Virus record (IMG/VR): IMGVR_UViG_3300033150_002962
Location: 1 to 56,970 of that record
Length of the DNA stretch: 56,970 nt
Origin: a virus
Strand: one strand, 5' to 3'
Shown one piece after another: positions 1-6,601 of the stretch. Position numbers and translations under genes: made by a program. The first letter of the stretch is position 1. Each line of letters starts with the position of its first letter. Below the pieces are notes generated by a model. That model was not told the DNA's origin, made no database searches, and saw only the letters and a list, made by a program, of their open reading frames with translations.

Positions 1-9
1 CATATTAGT

Positions 10-156
10 TTATTTTGAATTGGTTTTGACCTTTTTTTTCTTTTTTTTGACAGGACAGATAACAACAGGATAACCCAATTTGCCAAGCTCTTTCCCAGAA
101 CAATTTTTGACTGGGCAGGATTTACAGAATTTAGTTTTGACATAATCTGACTTCAT
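10..156 (-). CDS. Cys-rich 48-residue protein
   Basis: An ATG-started frame encodes 48 residues with an N-terminal cysteine cluster (CKSC then KNC, then one more Cys about 15 residues on) and a Lys-rich tail. The spacing suggests a small metal-binding knuckle, but I recognise no family. It starts directly before the stop of the next gene upstream, so it belongs to the same minus-strand early operon. No Shine-Dalgarno is visible. An ATG of a further minus-strand gene begins at positions 3-1 and runs off the window. Confidence 0.55.
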   Translation of the reverse strand: MKSDYVKTKFCKSCPVKNCSGKELGKLGYPVVICPVKKKKKKVKTNSK

Positions 157-372
157 TTAGATTTGTTCTATAAATCCATCAATAATTTCAAAAGGTAGAT
201 TAGCATCACAATTCGGACAAGCCCAATTTTTGTGTTCGGAATTATCTCCAATCTGATAATATATTCCCATCTTTCCAGTTTTTAAATTGAACTCGCGAGA
301 AAATAAACCTCTTCGCCATTCTCTTACTTTATATTGTTTTTTTCTACACGAAGGACAGATATAAGTTTTCAT
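157..372 (-). CDS. zinc-ribbon protein, 71 residues
   Basis: Two CxxC knuckles (CPSC near the N-terminus, CPNC about 40 residues later) frame a basic, aromatic middle, the pattern of a treble-clef or zinc-ribbon fold. The ATG at 372 is preferred over a longer frame starting at 411 because the longer version would overlap the end of the neighbouring 58-residue gene and adds only a basic leader. It lies in a tightly packed minus-strand run of small early genes. The function is unknown; such ribbons often bind DNA, RNA or a protein partner. Confidence 0.6.
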   Translation of the reverse strand: MKTYICPSCRKKQYKVREWRRGLFSREFNLKTGKMGIYYQIGDNSEHKNWACPNCDANLPFEIIDGFIEQI

Positions 373-383
373 AATTTTATTTT

Positions 384-560
384 TTAGATTATTCCTTCTT
401 CTTTGGCACACTTTTTACAGAGAAATTCATTATCGTCTCCATCCCAAGTTTCCATTTCCTTAAAATCCTCATTTTCATCTTCGCCAGTTATCTCGTATAG
501 ATGCCAGCGTGTCTGTAAATTGTATTTAGCTTTTTTTCCGCATTTATCACATTTATACAT
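384..560 (-). CDS. zinc-ribbon protein, 58 residues
   Basis: An ATG frame of 58 residues starts with MYKCDKCGKK and ends with CKKCAKEEGII, giving a Cys4 ribbon with the two knuckles separated by an acidic loop. The C-terminal ending is almost the same as that of the interrupted neighbour at 575-811, so the two look like paralogues. It is followed at a short distance by the gene at 157-372. Function is unknown. Confidence 0.6.
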   Translation of the reverse strand: MYKCDKCGKKAKYNLQTRWHLYEITGEDENEDFKEMETWDGDDNEFLCKKCAKEEGII

Positions 561-574
561 ATTTTTATCTTATT

Positions 575-811
575 TTAAATAATTCCTCTTTCTTTGGCAC
601 AAGTATAACAAATATCTTCTTCTTCAAGCAATCCAGAAGTTTTGCCACACTTCCGGCAAGACCTTTCTTCTTATATTTCTTCAGCACTTTCTACTTCAGA
701 ACATAGTTCGCCATCATAGAATAATATTTTGGCTTTTCGGACTGCTTCAACCTTATCTTTTGCTTCAACTTGAGCATTTGTGGAATAAAAATTTACTCTA
801 TATTTTTTCAT
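575..811 (-). pseudogene. small protein with C-terminal zinc ribbon, interrupted by an in-frame TAA
   Basis: From the ATG at 811 the frame reads 46 residues (MKKYRVNFYS...) to TAA at 671-673, then stays open in the same frame for 32 codons encoding a Cys4 ribbon (CRKC ... CYTC) ending KERGII. No start codon lies in the second part. The gene at 4554-4811 has the same two-part plan (a similar N-terminal domain followed by CxxC...CxxC) without a stop, which suggests that both halves belong to one protein. This is either a nonsense mutation or stop-codon readthrough. The leader carries an AAAGGTC box about 28 nt upstream of the ATG. Confidence 0.55.
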
Positions 812-844
812 AATTAAAGTATTAAAGTTGATTAGAACCGACCT

Positions 845-1051
845 TTAAAGACACCTTTTTCTAATATCTTCTAAACTCTTTATTTCATAGGAATATATTT
901 CGGGTTCTTTCAAAGCAACCATTTCATAATCCCTTTTGGCAATTTTCATCGCTTTTTCATTTGCTTCAATTTCATTTTTGGCTTCAATAAAGAAAGTGTA
1001 ATAAGGATATTCATCGTGAACATCGCAGTTTATTAGATATAATTTTTTCAT
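845..1051 (-). CDS. hypothetical protein, 68 residues
   Basis: A 68-residue frame with an N-terminal stretch likely to form beta strands (KKLYLINCDVH) followed by a helical, charged segment (AKNEIEANEKAMKIAKR). The plan resembles that of the N-terminal half of the gene at 575-811, so it may be a distant relative lacking the zinc ribbon. The AAAGGTC leader box of the next gene overlaps its stop codon. No function can be proposed. Confidence 0.5.
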   Translation of the reverse strand: MKKLYLINCDVHDEYPYYTFFIEAKNEIEANEKAMKIAKRDYEMVALKEPEIYSYEIKSLEDIRKRCL

Positions 1052-1067
1052 ATTATCAATTGGTTTG

Positions 1068-1775
1068 TTAATAATTTTTTGATAAAAGTTCTGAAATCAA
1101 CCTTTGATAATGATTAGGAGAAAGAAGAAATAAGTTCATTGCTAAAGGAAAAGTTCGCAAATTGAGTTTTTTACCCTTATTTCCTTCCTCTATTAAAAAA
1201 TTAGCTATTTTCTTTCTTTGTTTAAATGAAAGATTTTTATACGGAACTTTTGCTCTTTCTTGAATAAGATCTGATATTTCTTGCCTTGTCAGTTTTAAAT
1301 TATAGAAAAATCCTCTTGAAATCAAAGCCCGGATTAAACTATTATTTAGGTTTAATTCATTTAGTAGAATTATAATTTTGCCATTAAACTCAAAACTATG
1401 ATTTTCTGTTCTTGGCGAAATCCAATGGACTATTCTTTTTCCTTCTAAATTTCCCCATAAACTACTTCTTAACAACGATAAAATTCTTTTGTTGTGAATA
1501 AACTCTTCGGCATCATCAAGCACCAGCAATCTTGGTTTTTCCAGTTCATTTACATCTTCCAACAAATGATAGAATTCAAGAGGACTGGAATAGCTATTTA
1601 GGTATTTAAAATGTCTGTTTTCTTGAAGTTTTAGTTTCTTTAAACTTGAGAGTATTCCTTCGGTTTTTCCAGTTCCAGCTGATCCTACTACTAATAAAGA
1701 ATTACTTAAATCTTTGACAACGCCCTGAACAAACTTATCCAAAATCTGGTGAACTTTTAAAGTATTCTTTGTCAT
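1068..1775 (-). CDS. P-loop ATPase (AAA-like), 235 residues
   Basis: A Walker A motif (GSAGTGKT, residues 32-39) is followed by a Walker B (RLLVLDDAEE, about residues 82-91). This is the core of an AAA-type or related NTPase and it implies ATP-driven remodelling or loading. The C-terminal part is helical and basic. Its ATG overlaps the stop of the upstream gene, so the two are translationally coupled. A beta-clamp-like protein is encoded about 0.9 kb upstream in the same direction, which makes a replication or clamp-loading role possible, but no clamp-loader-specific signature such as SRC is seen. Other options are a DnaC-like loader or a packaging accessory. Confidence 0.65.
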   Translation of the reverse strand: MTKNTLKVHQILDKFVQGVVKDLSNSLLVVGSAGTGKTEGILSSLKKLKLQENRHFKYLNSYSSPLEFYHLLEDVNELEKPRLLVLDDAEEFIHNKRILSLLRSSLWGNLEGKRIVHWISPRTENHSFEFNGKIIILLNELNLNNSLIRALISRGFFYNLKLTRQEISDLIQERAKVPYKNLSFKQRKKIANFLIEEGNKGKKLNLRTFPLAMNLFLLSPNHYQRLISELLSKNY

Positions 1776-1987
1776 ATTCTTTTGGTATATTTATCAATTT
1801 CTTTAAACACTTCTTCATCGGCTACTTCTTGGTTTATCCAACCGCCATATTCTTTTTTGAACTCTCTTGCCTTTTTTAAACTTGAAAAACTCTCAACATC
1901 TCCGTCTTTTTCAAGATAATCCATTATCTCTTTATCGCTATTGAATTTTCTGGGATAGACCACATAGATTTTTTTAAACATAGTCAT
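1772..1987 (-). CDS. hypothetical protein, 71 residues
   Basis: A 71-residue frame with two close ATG starts (1987 and 1981). It is rich in Lys and Glu with a probable strand-helix plan (KKIYVVYPRKF, then SLKKAREFKKEYGGW). The stop overlaps the ATG of the P-loop ATPase gene by 4 nt, which is direct evidence of coupling and suggests a partner role for that ATPase. No family was recognised. Confidence 0.55.
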   Translation of the reverse strand: MTMFKKIYVVYPRKFNSDKEIMDYLEKDGDVESFSSLKKAREFKKEYGGWINQEVADEEVFKEIDKYTKRI

Positions 1988-2002
1988 AGAGATTTTAAAT
2001 AA

Positions 2003-2248
2003 TTAGTTATTTTCCTGGAAGTATTCTTCAATATAATTTTTTCTACACTCTTTTAATTCTTTAACACAAACATCTACCAATTGTTCCAATTGTCTGTTGT
2101 CTTGTATCAAAGACCAATTTTCTTCTTTTAGTTCTTTATTTGCCTTGATATATCCAGCTATACTGGTATATCTGGCTATAAAATAGGCACTTAAAAGCAG
2201 AGTAAAGAACAGAAGAATAAATAATAACATAGCGATTAAGAATTTCAT
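2003..2248 (-). CDS. membrane-anchored coiled-coil protein, 81 residues
   Basis: The ATG at 2248 gives MKFLIAMLLF and a single hydrophobic segment of about 25 residues, followed by a heptad-like charged region (ANKELKEENWSLIQDNRQLE) and two cysteines near the C-terminus. The layout resembles small phage inner-membrane proteins such as spanin-like or Rz-like components, but it sits among early genes far from the lysis block, so that assignment is doubtful. A TTG start five codons upstream is possible. Function is unknown. Confidence 0.5.
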   Translation of the reverse strand: MKFLIAMLLFILLFFTLLLSAYFIARYTSIAGYIKANKELKEENWSLIQDNRQLEQLVDVCVKELKECRKNYIEEYFQENN

Positions 2249-2263
2249 AATTGAGGATAGCAA

Positions 2264-2633
2264 AAGGAAAAGCAGAAACTACCAAAGAACTTTCCTTTTA
2301 ACTATCAAATTGTTAAGGCGATAAACTATTCTTATCAAGTCATCTAACTTTGTTAGAAGTCATTAGGAACTTCTTTATAAGCAATATAACTAAAACTTTT
2401 AAAAATATCAGATAAGGTTTCTAAGTCATAAGGGGATCAATTTCAGATAGGTAGTTTCTAAAACAATATCCTTAATTGACAATTTCGTTTCTATCATTTC
2501 CTTATCAGCATTTTAAAAGTTTCAGAAAATCCTTTAAATTAGTCCCTAATACTTAGACAGACCCAAGAGAAGTTTTAAAGTTTTATCTTGGTTTTTCCGG
2601 CTTACTTCGTCTGTCTAAGTATTAAAGACCAAT
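2264..2633. other. 370-bp gene-free region with inverted repeats
   Basis: No convincing gene lies here. It holds a 9-bp near-palindrome of AAAAGGAAA type just after 2260 and, near 2547-2624, a perfect 16-bp inverted repeat. The rest is AT-rich with no clear promoter. It separates the beta-clamp-like gene from the downstream minus-strand genes and could be a processed 3' UTR, an inter-operon regulator or a replication site. Confidence 0.4.
2547..2624. repeat. perfect 16-bp inverted repeat with nested stem
   Basis: The arms TAATACTTAGACAGAC (2547-2562) and its exact reverse complement (2609-2624) are separated by 46 nt. Inside lies a second stem, CCAAGA/TCTTGG. On the minus strand the structure falls just after the stop of the clamp-like gene. 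There is no U-run, so it is not a classical terminator. It could protect mRNA ends or be a protein-binding site. Confidence 0.6.
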
Positions 2634-3284
2634 TTATTTATCCTCAATAGCCATCAATAAAGCGACAGCTTTTTGCCCTTCTTGCCGTTCAGCATAAAAC
2701 CTTATGGGGTTAGTTTTTTCTATTGGAACTTTAATCTTTAATTCTTTTAAGGGTTTATCTATAAAACTGACATAAAAGTTCACTATCTCTTTTAAAAACG
2801 AGGGATTGACTGAAATCTCAATATATTTGCCTCTCTCAACAAATAAATCTTGGTATCTGGGATATTCACCTACGATTTTTCTACTGCTTACACTCCTAAA
2901 ACTTTCTAAATTGGTTTTTCCTATCTCTACATTTTCCTTATCATTTTTTAGAAGCACGGCATAATCTAAAATAGGTAGAGATTTTGAACTCTTTTGACTT
3001 CTAAACATTTCTAATACCTCTTTTGCTTCATCTTTCGGCAGAATAAAACTCTTAAAATTATTCAAAGGTTTTGGTTTATTAGGTATAATTGGATAATCAT
3101 CAGGATCTAAACCCTTTGGGGTGTCTACCTTGATTATCTTAAAACTGTCTGTGCTTACGGTGTGAGCAGGTGAAACAAACACTCCTCCCAGTTCGGGTCT
3201 TCCGGAGGACTTACCGCAAAAATTATGTATTAAGAAGTTAAACTTGTTAAAAAATACTCCTTGTTTTTTCTTTTTATTTTCCAT
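2634..3284 (-). CDS. sliding-clamp (DnaN beta)-like protein
   Basis: The 216-residue protein has several beta-clamp-like stretches: ELGGVFVSPAHTVSTDSFKI recalls the clamp segment 'gvll...atDgyrl', EYPRYQDLF resembles the clamp hallmark 'FPdy..viP', and a C-terminal strand before the end (NPIRFYAERQ ... ALLMAIED) sits where the clamp has its final strands. It is shorter than the usual 370 residues, so it would be a reduced or divergent clamp, or a two-domain relative. The ATG at 3284 is preferred to a TTG two codons upstream. A P-loop ATPase is encoded downstream in the same direction. The assignment rests on motif resemblance only; a clamp-fold search would settle it. Confidence 0.5.
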   Translation of the reverse strand: MENKKKKQGVFFNKFNFLIHNFCGKSSGRPELGGVFVSPAHTVSTDSFKIIKVDTPKGLDPDDYPIIPNKPKPLNNFKSFILPKDEAKEVLEMFRSQKSSKSLPILDYAVLLKNDKENVEIGKTNLESFRSVSSRKIVGEYPRYQDLFVERGKYIEISVNPSFLKEIVNFYVSFIDKPLKELKIKVPIEKTNPIRFYAERQEGQKAVALLMAIEDK

Positions 3285-3299
3285 AGTCAAATTATTAGT

Positions 3300-3548
3300 T
3301 TAGTAAAGTTTCATTTCTTTAATTCCCTCTATAATCTCTTCTTCTGGATAATCTCCTCTAATCCCCAATAATACGAGCCAAAATAAATGAGCCATATTGT
3401 CAGAAAGACCAATATCACCAGCCCAAGTGTGAAAACAGGTATTACAGGGAGAATTGTTAAACTGAATATGACAACCTACCAATTCTGCTATTTTATCTAC
3501 AATTTCCTTTATGTCTTTATCTACCTCTTTTTTATTTGCTTTTTTCAT
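3300..3548 (-). CDS. hypothetical protein, 82 residues
   Basis: An 82-residue frame with a Lys/Glu-rich N-terminus and a middle segment CHIQFNNSPCNTCFHTWAGD containing three Cys and two His, possibly metal-binding. The C-terminus is hydrophobic then acidic. It is closely spaced with the clamp-like gene downstream. No family was recognised. Confidence 0.5.
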   Translation of the reverse strand: MKKANKKEVDKDIKEIVDKIAELVGCHIQFNNSPCNTCFHTWAGDIGLSDNMAHLFWLVLLGIRGDYPEEEIIEGIKEMKLY

Positions 3549-3555
3549 AATTTAC

Positions 3556-3584
3556 TTGACCTTTATTTTTATTATTGCTAAAAT
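3556..3584 (+). promoter_or_regulatory. sigma70-type promoter, antisense to early genes
   Basis: TTGACC (3556-3561), 17-bp spacer, TAAAAT (3579-3584) with TGC directly before the -10. It points right, against all genes here; transcription would run over the 3' end of the gene at 3589-3768. The same -35/extended -10 layout is seen at real gene starts at 5084, 6901 (minus) and 48115, which supports it. Confidence 0.4.
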
Positions 3585-3588
3585 GAAC

Positions 3589-3768
3589 TTAGAACTTAAA
3601 AACTCTTTTATACTTTAAACCCTCTATTTTGTAAATGCTAAAGAAAAATCCTCTATCCTGTTTCCTTAGCTCTCTGAAAGCTAAAATATAGAGTTGTCCT
3701 TTCCAATTAAAGTTAATTTCTCTATTCTTAATATATCTTCTGATAGTTAATTTCATTTTTTGAAACAT
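3589..3768 (-). CDS. hypothetical basic protein, 59 residues
   Basis: The ATG at 3768 (MFQKMKLTIRRYIKN) gives a basic protein with alternating aromatic residues (NFNWKGQLYILAFREL), probably a small beta-rich fold. A longer frame from 3807 uses TTG and would run through the GAACCCAGGTTCAAA dyad; that dyad sits about 24 nt upstream of the chosen ATG, where an operator would be expected. Function is unknown. Confidence 0.45.
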   Translation of the reverse strand: MFQKMKLTIRRYIKNREINFNWKGQLYILAFRELRKQDRGFFFSIYKIEGLKYKRVFKF

Positions 3769-3790
3769 AAGTTCACTTTTTAAAATAGTT

Positions 3791-3805
3791 TTTGAACCTG
3801 GGTTC
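3791..3805 (-). promoter_or_regulatory. copy of the 15-bp motif GAACCCAGGTTCAAA (dyad)
   Basis: Read on the minus strand the sequence is TTGAACCCAGGTTCAAA, with 5- to 7-bp arms around a CA centre. Exact copies of the 15-mer occur just before the starts at 41103 and 52143 and inside the hub gene at 46081. It is a candidate operator shared by unlinked genes. Confidence 0.5.
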
Positions 3806-3904
3806 AAGAAGTATATTTTTGACTTTTTGAATTAAATATGGTAGAATAAAGGTGGCAAGTCAGAATACCTTTGTAGAAAGCCAAATAAAATCGTAAATGG
3901 GTTT

Positions 3905-3968
3905 TGATAAAAAGTAATTTTAATTTTTTGAGCTTCAAACCGGCTAAAATTAAACACTTTTTTTATCA
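3905..3968. repeat. long hairpin, two 9-bp stems
   Basis: The outer stem TGATAAAAA/TTTTTATCA (3905-3913 with 3960-3968) and the inner stem TTTAATTTT/AAAATTAAA (3919-3927 with 3946-3954) are separated by a symmetric 5-nt internal loop. The apical loop contains GCCGG on the minus strand, as in the 5' hairpins at 6.8-7.9 kb. It lies in the 205-bp gap downstream of the gene at 4013-4207. Confidence 0.5.
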
Positions 3969-4012
3969 CTTACCATAAACCATCTTACCGGCTTCCCGCA
4001 AAGATATTCCAC

Positions 4013-4207
4013 TTATAATTCATCAAAGAAATCAGCCCTTATTTCACTTAATTTTTGTCTCTCAAAATAACTATAATCCCAAAAATCACCTATAAAATCA
4101 TCTAATTTTCTCTCATAAACAGAAACCAAATCTTCTCTCGGCTCCTCTTTTTTATATTCTTCTAATAACCTCTTCGCTTTATTCTGGACTTGTTTTATTG
4201 TTTTCAT
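4013..4207 (-). CDS. hypothetical protein, 64 residues
   Basis: A 64-residue, highly charged, probably all-helical protein (KQVQNKAKRLLEEYKKEE ... FERQKLSEIRADFFDEL). It has no signal, Cys or membrane segment. A small helical DNA-mimic or adaptor is possible, but this is a guess from composition only. Confidence 0.5.
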   Translation of the reverse strand: MKTIKQVQNKAKRLLEEYKKEEPREDLVSVYERKLDDFIGDFWDYSYFERQKLSEIRADFFDEL

Positions 4208-4375
4208 TTTTTTGCTTATTAAACTATGCTCTTAATAAATTCTTACTAACTTCCTTACTTAAATCTATTTCGGGAGTTTTAAAATCACTTATTCCCCACT
4301 CCTATATGACAACTTAATAATTCATCAATTTGTTTCTTTGTTAATCTCATAGTTTTAGCTTTTTTTTTGACCTTT

Positions 4376-4552
4376 TTAAAATCTTTTTATCTTTTTATAA
4401 AGCTCCTTTAATTCTTTTTGGCTATCTTCATCTAACATTTTCACAATATAATCCCAGTTCACAACTTCTATATATCTTCCAATCGCTTCTTGTTCCAATT
4501 CTGCTATTCTTTTCCATATCTTATTTTTCTCCTCTTTGGAGTATATTCTCAT
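4376..4552 (-). CDS. hypothetical protein, 58 residues
   Basis: An ATG frame encodes MRIYSKEEKNKIWKRIAEL... and ends KELYKKIKRF, charged and predicted helical. It begins 2 nt after the stop of the gene at 4554-4811, so the two are co-transcribed. A 21-residue ATG frame (4285-4350, MRLTKKQIDELL...) follows with an AAAGGTC box before it and may be another tiny gene. Function is unknown. Confidence 0.5.
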   Translation of the reverse strand: MRIYSKEEKNKIWKRIAELEQEAIGRYIEVVNWDYIVKMLDEDSQKELKELYKKIKRF

Positions 4553-4553
4553 A

Positions 4554-4811
4554 TTATTTAGTTTCTTTACATATTACACAGGTCATATAATCATTTCCAT
4601 ATTTATCCTTATGTAGTTTGGTAGGGGTCATTTTCTGGCAATTTTCGCAATAAACTAAATTTTTATCTTTCTTTACCTTAACAATTTTAAAGCTATCTTC
4701 TACATATTCTGGAGGCAACTCTACATTTTCCACCCCTATAATCGCTTCCTCTCTACTATCAACATCAAAAGTATATTCCAAATTACAATTCACAATAACT
4801 TTATATTTCAT
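4554..4811 (-). CDS. two-part protein with C-terminal zinc ribbon, 85 residues
   Basis: The N-terminal half (MKYKVIVNCNLEYTFDVDSR) looks like a strand-rich domain. The C-terminal half has CENCQKM ... CVICKETK, a Cys4 zinc ribbon. It is the intact counterpart of the interrupted gene at 575-811. It is the first gene left of the divergent promoter region, with a leader of about 170 nt that includes a long pyrimidine tract. A minus-strand promoter at 4985-5014 probably drives it and the operon that follows. Confidence 0.6.
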   Translation of the reverse strand: MKYKVIVNCNLEYTFDVDSREEAIIGVENVELPPEYVEDSFKIVKVKKDKNLVYCENCQKMTPTKLHKDKYGNDYMTCVICKETK

Positions 4812-4984
4812 ATTAAGGTTTAAAGTTTATTAAGGTTTTAGAATTTATTGAGGGTTTTCTTTTTTCTTTTCTTTTTTTTCTTTTCTTTTTTTTGATATGT
4901 TAAGAGTTTCAACTCTCCTGTCTTCTATCCTCAAAAACCGCCAACCTAACTTTCAATTATAATATGCTCTATTCTCTACTATCC

Positions 4985-5014
4985 ATTGTAGCATTTTTCA
5001 TAACCCCTTGTCAA
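4985..5014 (-). promoter_or_regulatory. sigma70 promoter for the leftward early operon
   Basis: On the minus strand: TTGACA (5014-5009), 18-bp spacer ending in TGC, TACAAT (4990-4985). It faces left, back to back with the rightward promoter at 5084, which makes 4812-5162 a divergent control region. The leader holds a poly-pyrimidine tract (on the plus strand, TTTTCTTTT repeats at about 4858-4893). Confidence 0.7.
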
Positions 5015-5083
5015 TAGATAGTTTTCCACAGGTATAAAATCCCCTTAAAAATACGGCTTTTACTTATTAAGTTTATTGAACCC

Positions 5084-5112
5084 TTGACTTTATAACTTGT
5101 TTTTGCTATACT
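5084..5112 (+). promoter_or_regulatory. sigma70 promoter for the zinc-finger gene at 5163
   Basis: TTGACT (5084-5089), 17-bp spacer ending TGC, TATACT (5107-5112). The expected start point is near 5119, so the AAAGGTC box at 5130-5136 lies within the 5' leader, not in the promoter. Confidence 0.7.
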
Positions 5113-5162
5113 TAATAGAATAACAATAAAAAGGTCATAATAAGCAAAATAATTATGTAGAT

Positions 5163-5561
5163 ATGAGATGTTTAAATTGTAATAAAGAGTTTATATCTAA
5201 AAGAAAAGATGCTAAGTTTTGTTCGGATAGGTGTAGAAAAGCATATTCTCGTAAAGCGGACAATAAAGCGGACAATAAAGCGGACAATAAAGTTCAAGTG
5301 TCCGGGATAAAAGCGGACAATAATAACTCGGACAAATTATCTTATACAGTAGTAAAGGGTGAAGAAGTTTATGGAAGAAGAGCTGTGATATACGAACACG
5401 AAAAAGAAGGTATAACCAATTCTTTAGGTGCTACTTGGAAGACGAGACCAGAACCAGAAAATCCTGAGGATATACCTGATAAAGATAATAGAAGTATTTA
5501 TAAAAGAAAGAACGGAACAAGATATGTTATTGATGCTGTAGGTCAAATTAGTTCTCTTTAA
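5163..5561 (+). CDS. zinc-finger protein with KADN repeats, probable regulator
   Basis: The N-terminus has CLNCNKEF ... KFCSDRCRK, a Cys4 finger of the kind seen in small phage DNA-binding proteins. It is followed by a hydrophilic linker with three tandem KADN units and more scattered copies, then a C-terminal domain of about 75 residues with no recognised family. It is the only plus-strand gene in the early block, has its own promoter and faces the early operon back to back, the usual place for a transcription regulator. A role as repressor or activator of the divergent promoters is an inference. The leader carries an AAAGGTC box and no Shine-Dalgarno. Confidence 0.6.
   Translation: MRCLNCNKEFISKRKDAKFCSDRCRKAYSRKADNKADNKADNKVQVSGIKADNNNSDKLSYTVVKGEEVYGRRAVIYEHEKEGITNSLGATWKTRPEPENPEDIPDKDNRSIYKRKNGTRYVIDAVGQISSL
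5252..5287. repeat. three tandem 12-bp repeats in the coding region
   Basis: Three exact tandem copies of AAAGCGGACAAT encode the KADN units. Further partial copies follow at about 5310 and 5327. Identical DNA in tandem points to recent slippage expansion, so copy number may vary between related genomes. Confidence 0.8.
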
Positions 5562-5600
5562 TTTTCTCTTTTAAAAAGGTATTATACCCTTACTTTTATT

Positions 5601-5632
5601 TTTAAACGCCTTAAAACGCCTCTCAATGGCTT
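5601..5632. repeat. intergenic repeat, first copy (second at 6984-7015)
   Basis: On the minus strand both copies read approximately AAGCC(A/G)T..GAGAGGCG followed by TTTAAG and GTTTAAA. Each lies in the gap after a minus-strand gene. The GCC/GGC pair around GAGA could form a short hairpin. It may be a processing or termination element. Confidence 0.45.
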
Positions 5633-5656
5633 GTTTTTGGGCTAAAATCCTCTTTT

Positions 5657-5830
5657 TTAACCCTTAATAGTTCTTCTAAACTCTCTGGTATCTCCTTTAA
5701 ACTTTACCCACCAAACTTCTAAGTTGTTCTTTTTATCAGTTAAATCTTTTCGTATTAAGGTGGCTTCTCCCTCAAAATCTTCTTCTGTTATTGGTTTTTG
5801 ATAAATCCTAACCTTATCACCTTTCTTCAT
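5657..5830 (-). CDS. hypothetical protein, 57 residues
   Basis: An ATG frame encodes MKKGDKVRIYQKPITEEDF... with a middle segment KNNLEVWWVKFKGD and ends RRTIKG. The alternating hydrophobic pattern and the opening GDKVRI suggest a small SH3-like beta barrel, as in many short phage proteins. The leader carries an AAAGGTC box 26 nt before the ATG and no Shine-Dalgarno. Function is unknown. Confidence 0.55.
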   Translation of the reverse strand: MKKGDKVRIYQKPITEEDFEGEATLIRKDLTDKKNNLEVWWVKFKGDTREFRRTIKG

Positions 5831-5925
5831 ATTATTGTTTTTTAATTTTAATATGCGACCTTTTTAATTTTATCCTCTTTTCTCCCTCCTAACTATTGCT
5901 GGATAATCAAGAGGGAGTAAAGAAC

Positions 5926-6243
5926 CTAAAATGTTTCTTCTGCTATTTCTTGAATTACATTATCCATTTTGATTGCTTGTCCCGTTGTTTGTCTGCCCCA
6001 AACTATAAAATCCAACATTTTAAAAATTATCTCGCCCTTATTTTCTAACTTATTCGCTAACCACTCATCAACCGCCCAAAACTCGTAAATCTCACTTTCT
6101 CCATAATCATAATTTTTCGCCTCATCTAATAACTCCGGGTTTTCTTTTAATTCTTTTTCTGCTGTCAAGCTTAAATTATGTAAGATGTGCCGGGATACTA
6201 ATTCTGCTCCTTTTTGTTGTAATTCTAATTCTTTTTTATTCAT
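5926..6243 (-). CDS. hypothetical protein, 105 residues
   Basis: A mostly helical, acidic protein. The segment ESEIYEFWAVDEWLANKLEN followed by a hydrophobic stretch (IIFKMLDFIVWGRQTTGQAI) recalls unnamed proteins common in phage early regions, but no activity can be given. The AAAGGTC box lies 24 nt before the ATG. Confidence 0.5.
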   Translation of the reverse strand: MNKKELELQQKGAELVSRHILHNLSLTAEKELKENPELLDEAKNYDYGESEIYEFWAVDEWLANKLENKGEIIFKMLDFIVWGRQTTGQAIKMDNVIQEIAEETF

Positions 6244-6281
6244 TTTTCATTATTTGTTTTTACTTACGACCTTTTTTTTGA

Positions 6282-6482
6282 TTATTTTATTATTACTTCA
6301 GCACCATCAGGACTGGTAGGAATCAAACCATTGACCTCTAAAATATGAAGGGCTTGTTTTTGTGCTTTTTCTGGACTTTTACACATCACCGCACCAATCT
6401 TTATGTAGCTTTTATTCTGGGGTATTTTACTAAAATCATACCAGCCATCGCCTAAATCCTTAATAATATATTTTCTACTCAT
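6282..6482 (-). CDS. hypothetical protein, 66 residues
   Basis: A 66-residue protein, MSRKYIIKDLGDGWYDFSKI..., with a helix (SPEKAQKQALHILEVNG) between two strand-like parts. It is the last gene before the hairpin-flanked units to its right. The AAAGGTC box lies about 35 nt before the ATG. No family was recognised. Confidence 0.5.
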   Translation of the reverse strand: MSRKYIIKDLGDGWYDFSKIPQNKSYIKIGAVMCKSPEKAQKQALHILEVNGLIPTSPDGAEVIIK

Positions 6483-6541
6483 ATTTTATATTTTATTTTA
6501 TTTAATTTTTAATAAACGACCTTTAGTTTATATCCTTTATT

Positions 6542-6575
6542 GTCAACACCAGCCCGCCGGATGACTGATGCTGAC
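6542..6575 (-). ncRNA. 3' hairpin with CCGGC loop, unit 1
   Basis: On the minus strand a 13-bp stem closes the 8-nt loop ATCCGGCG, shortly after the stop of the gene at 6602. Compared with the copy at 7048-7081 several stem positions differ, but pairing is kept through G-U pairs. No U-run follows. The loop can pair with the loop of the hairpin before the same gene (6865-6885). Confidence 0.65.
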
Positions 6576-6601
6576 TAAAAGAATACAATTAAATGTTTTG
6601 T

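Noticed and set aside
3791-3805. Possible tRNA T-arm (GGTTCAA)
   Set aside because: No acceptor, D or anticodon stem around any of the four copies; the sequence is a plain dyad.
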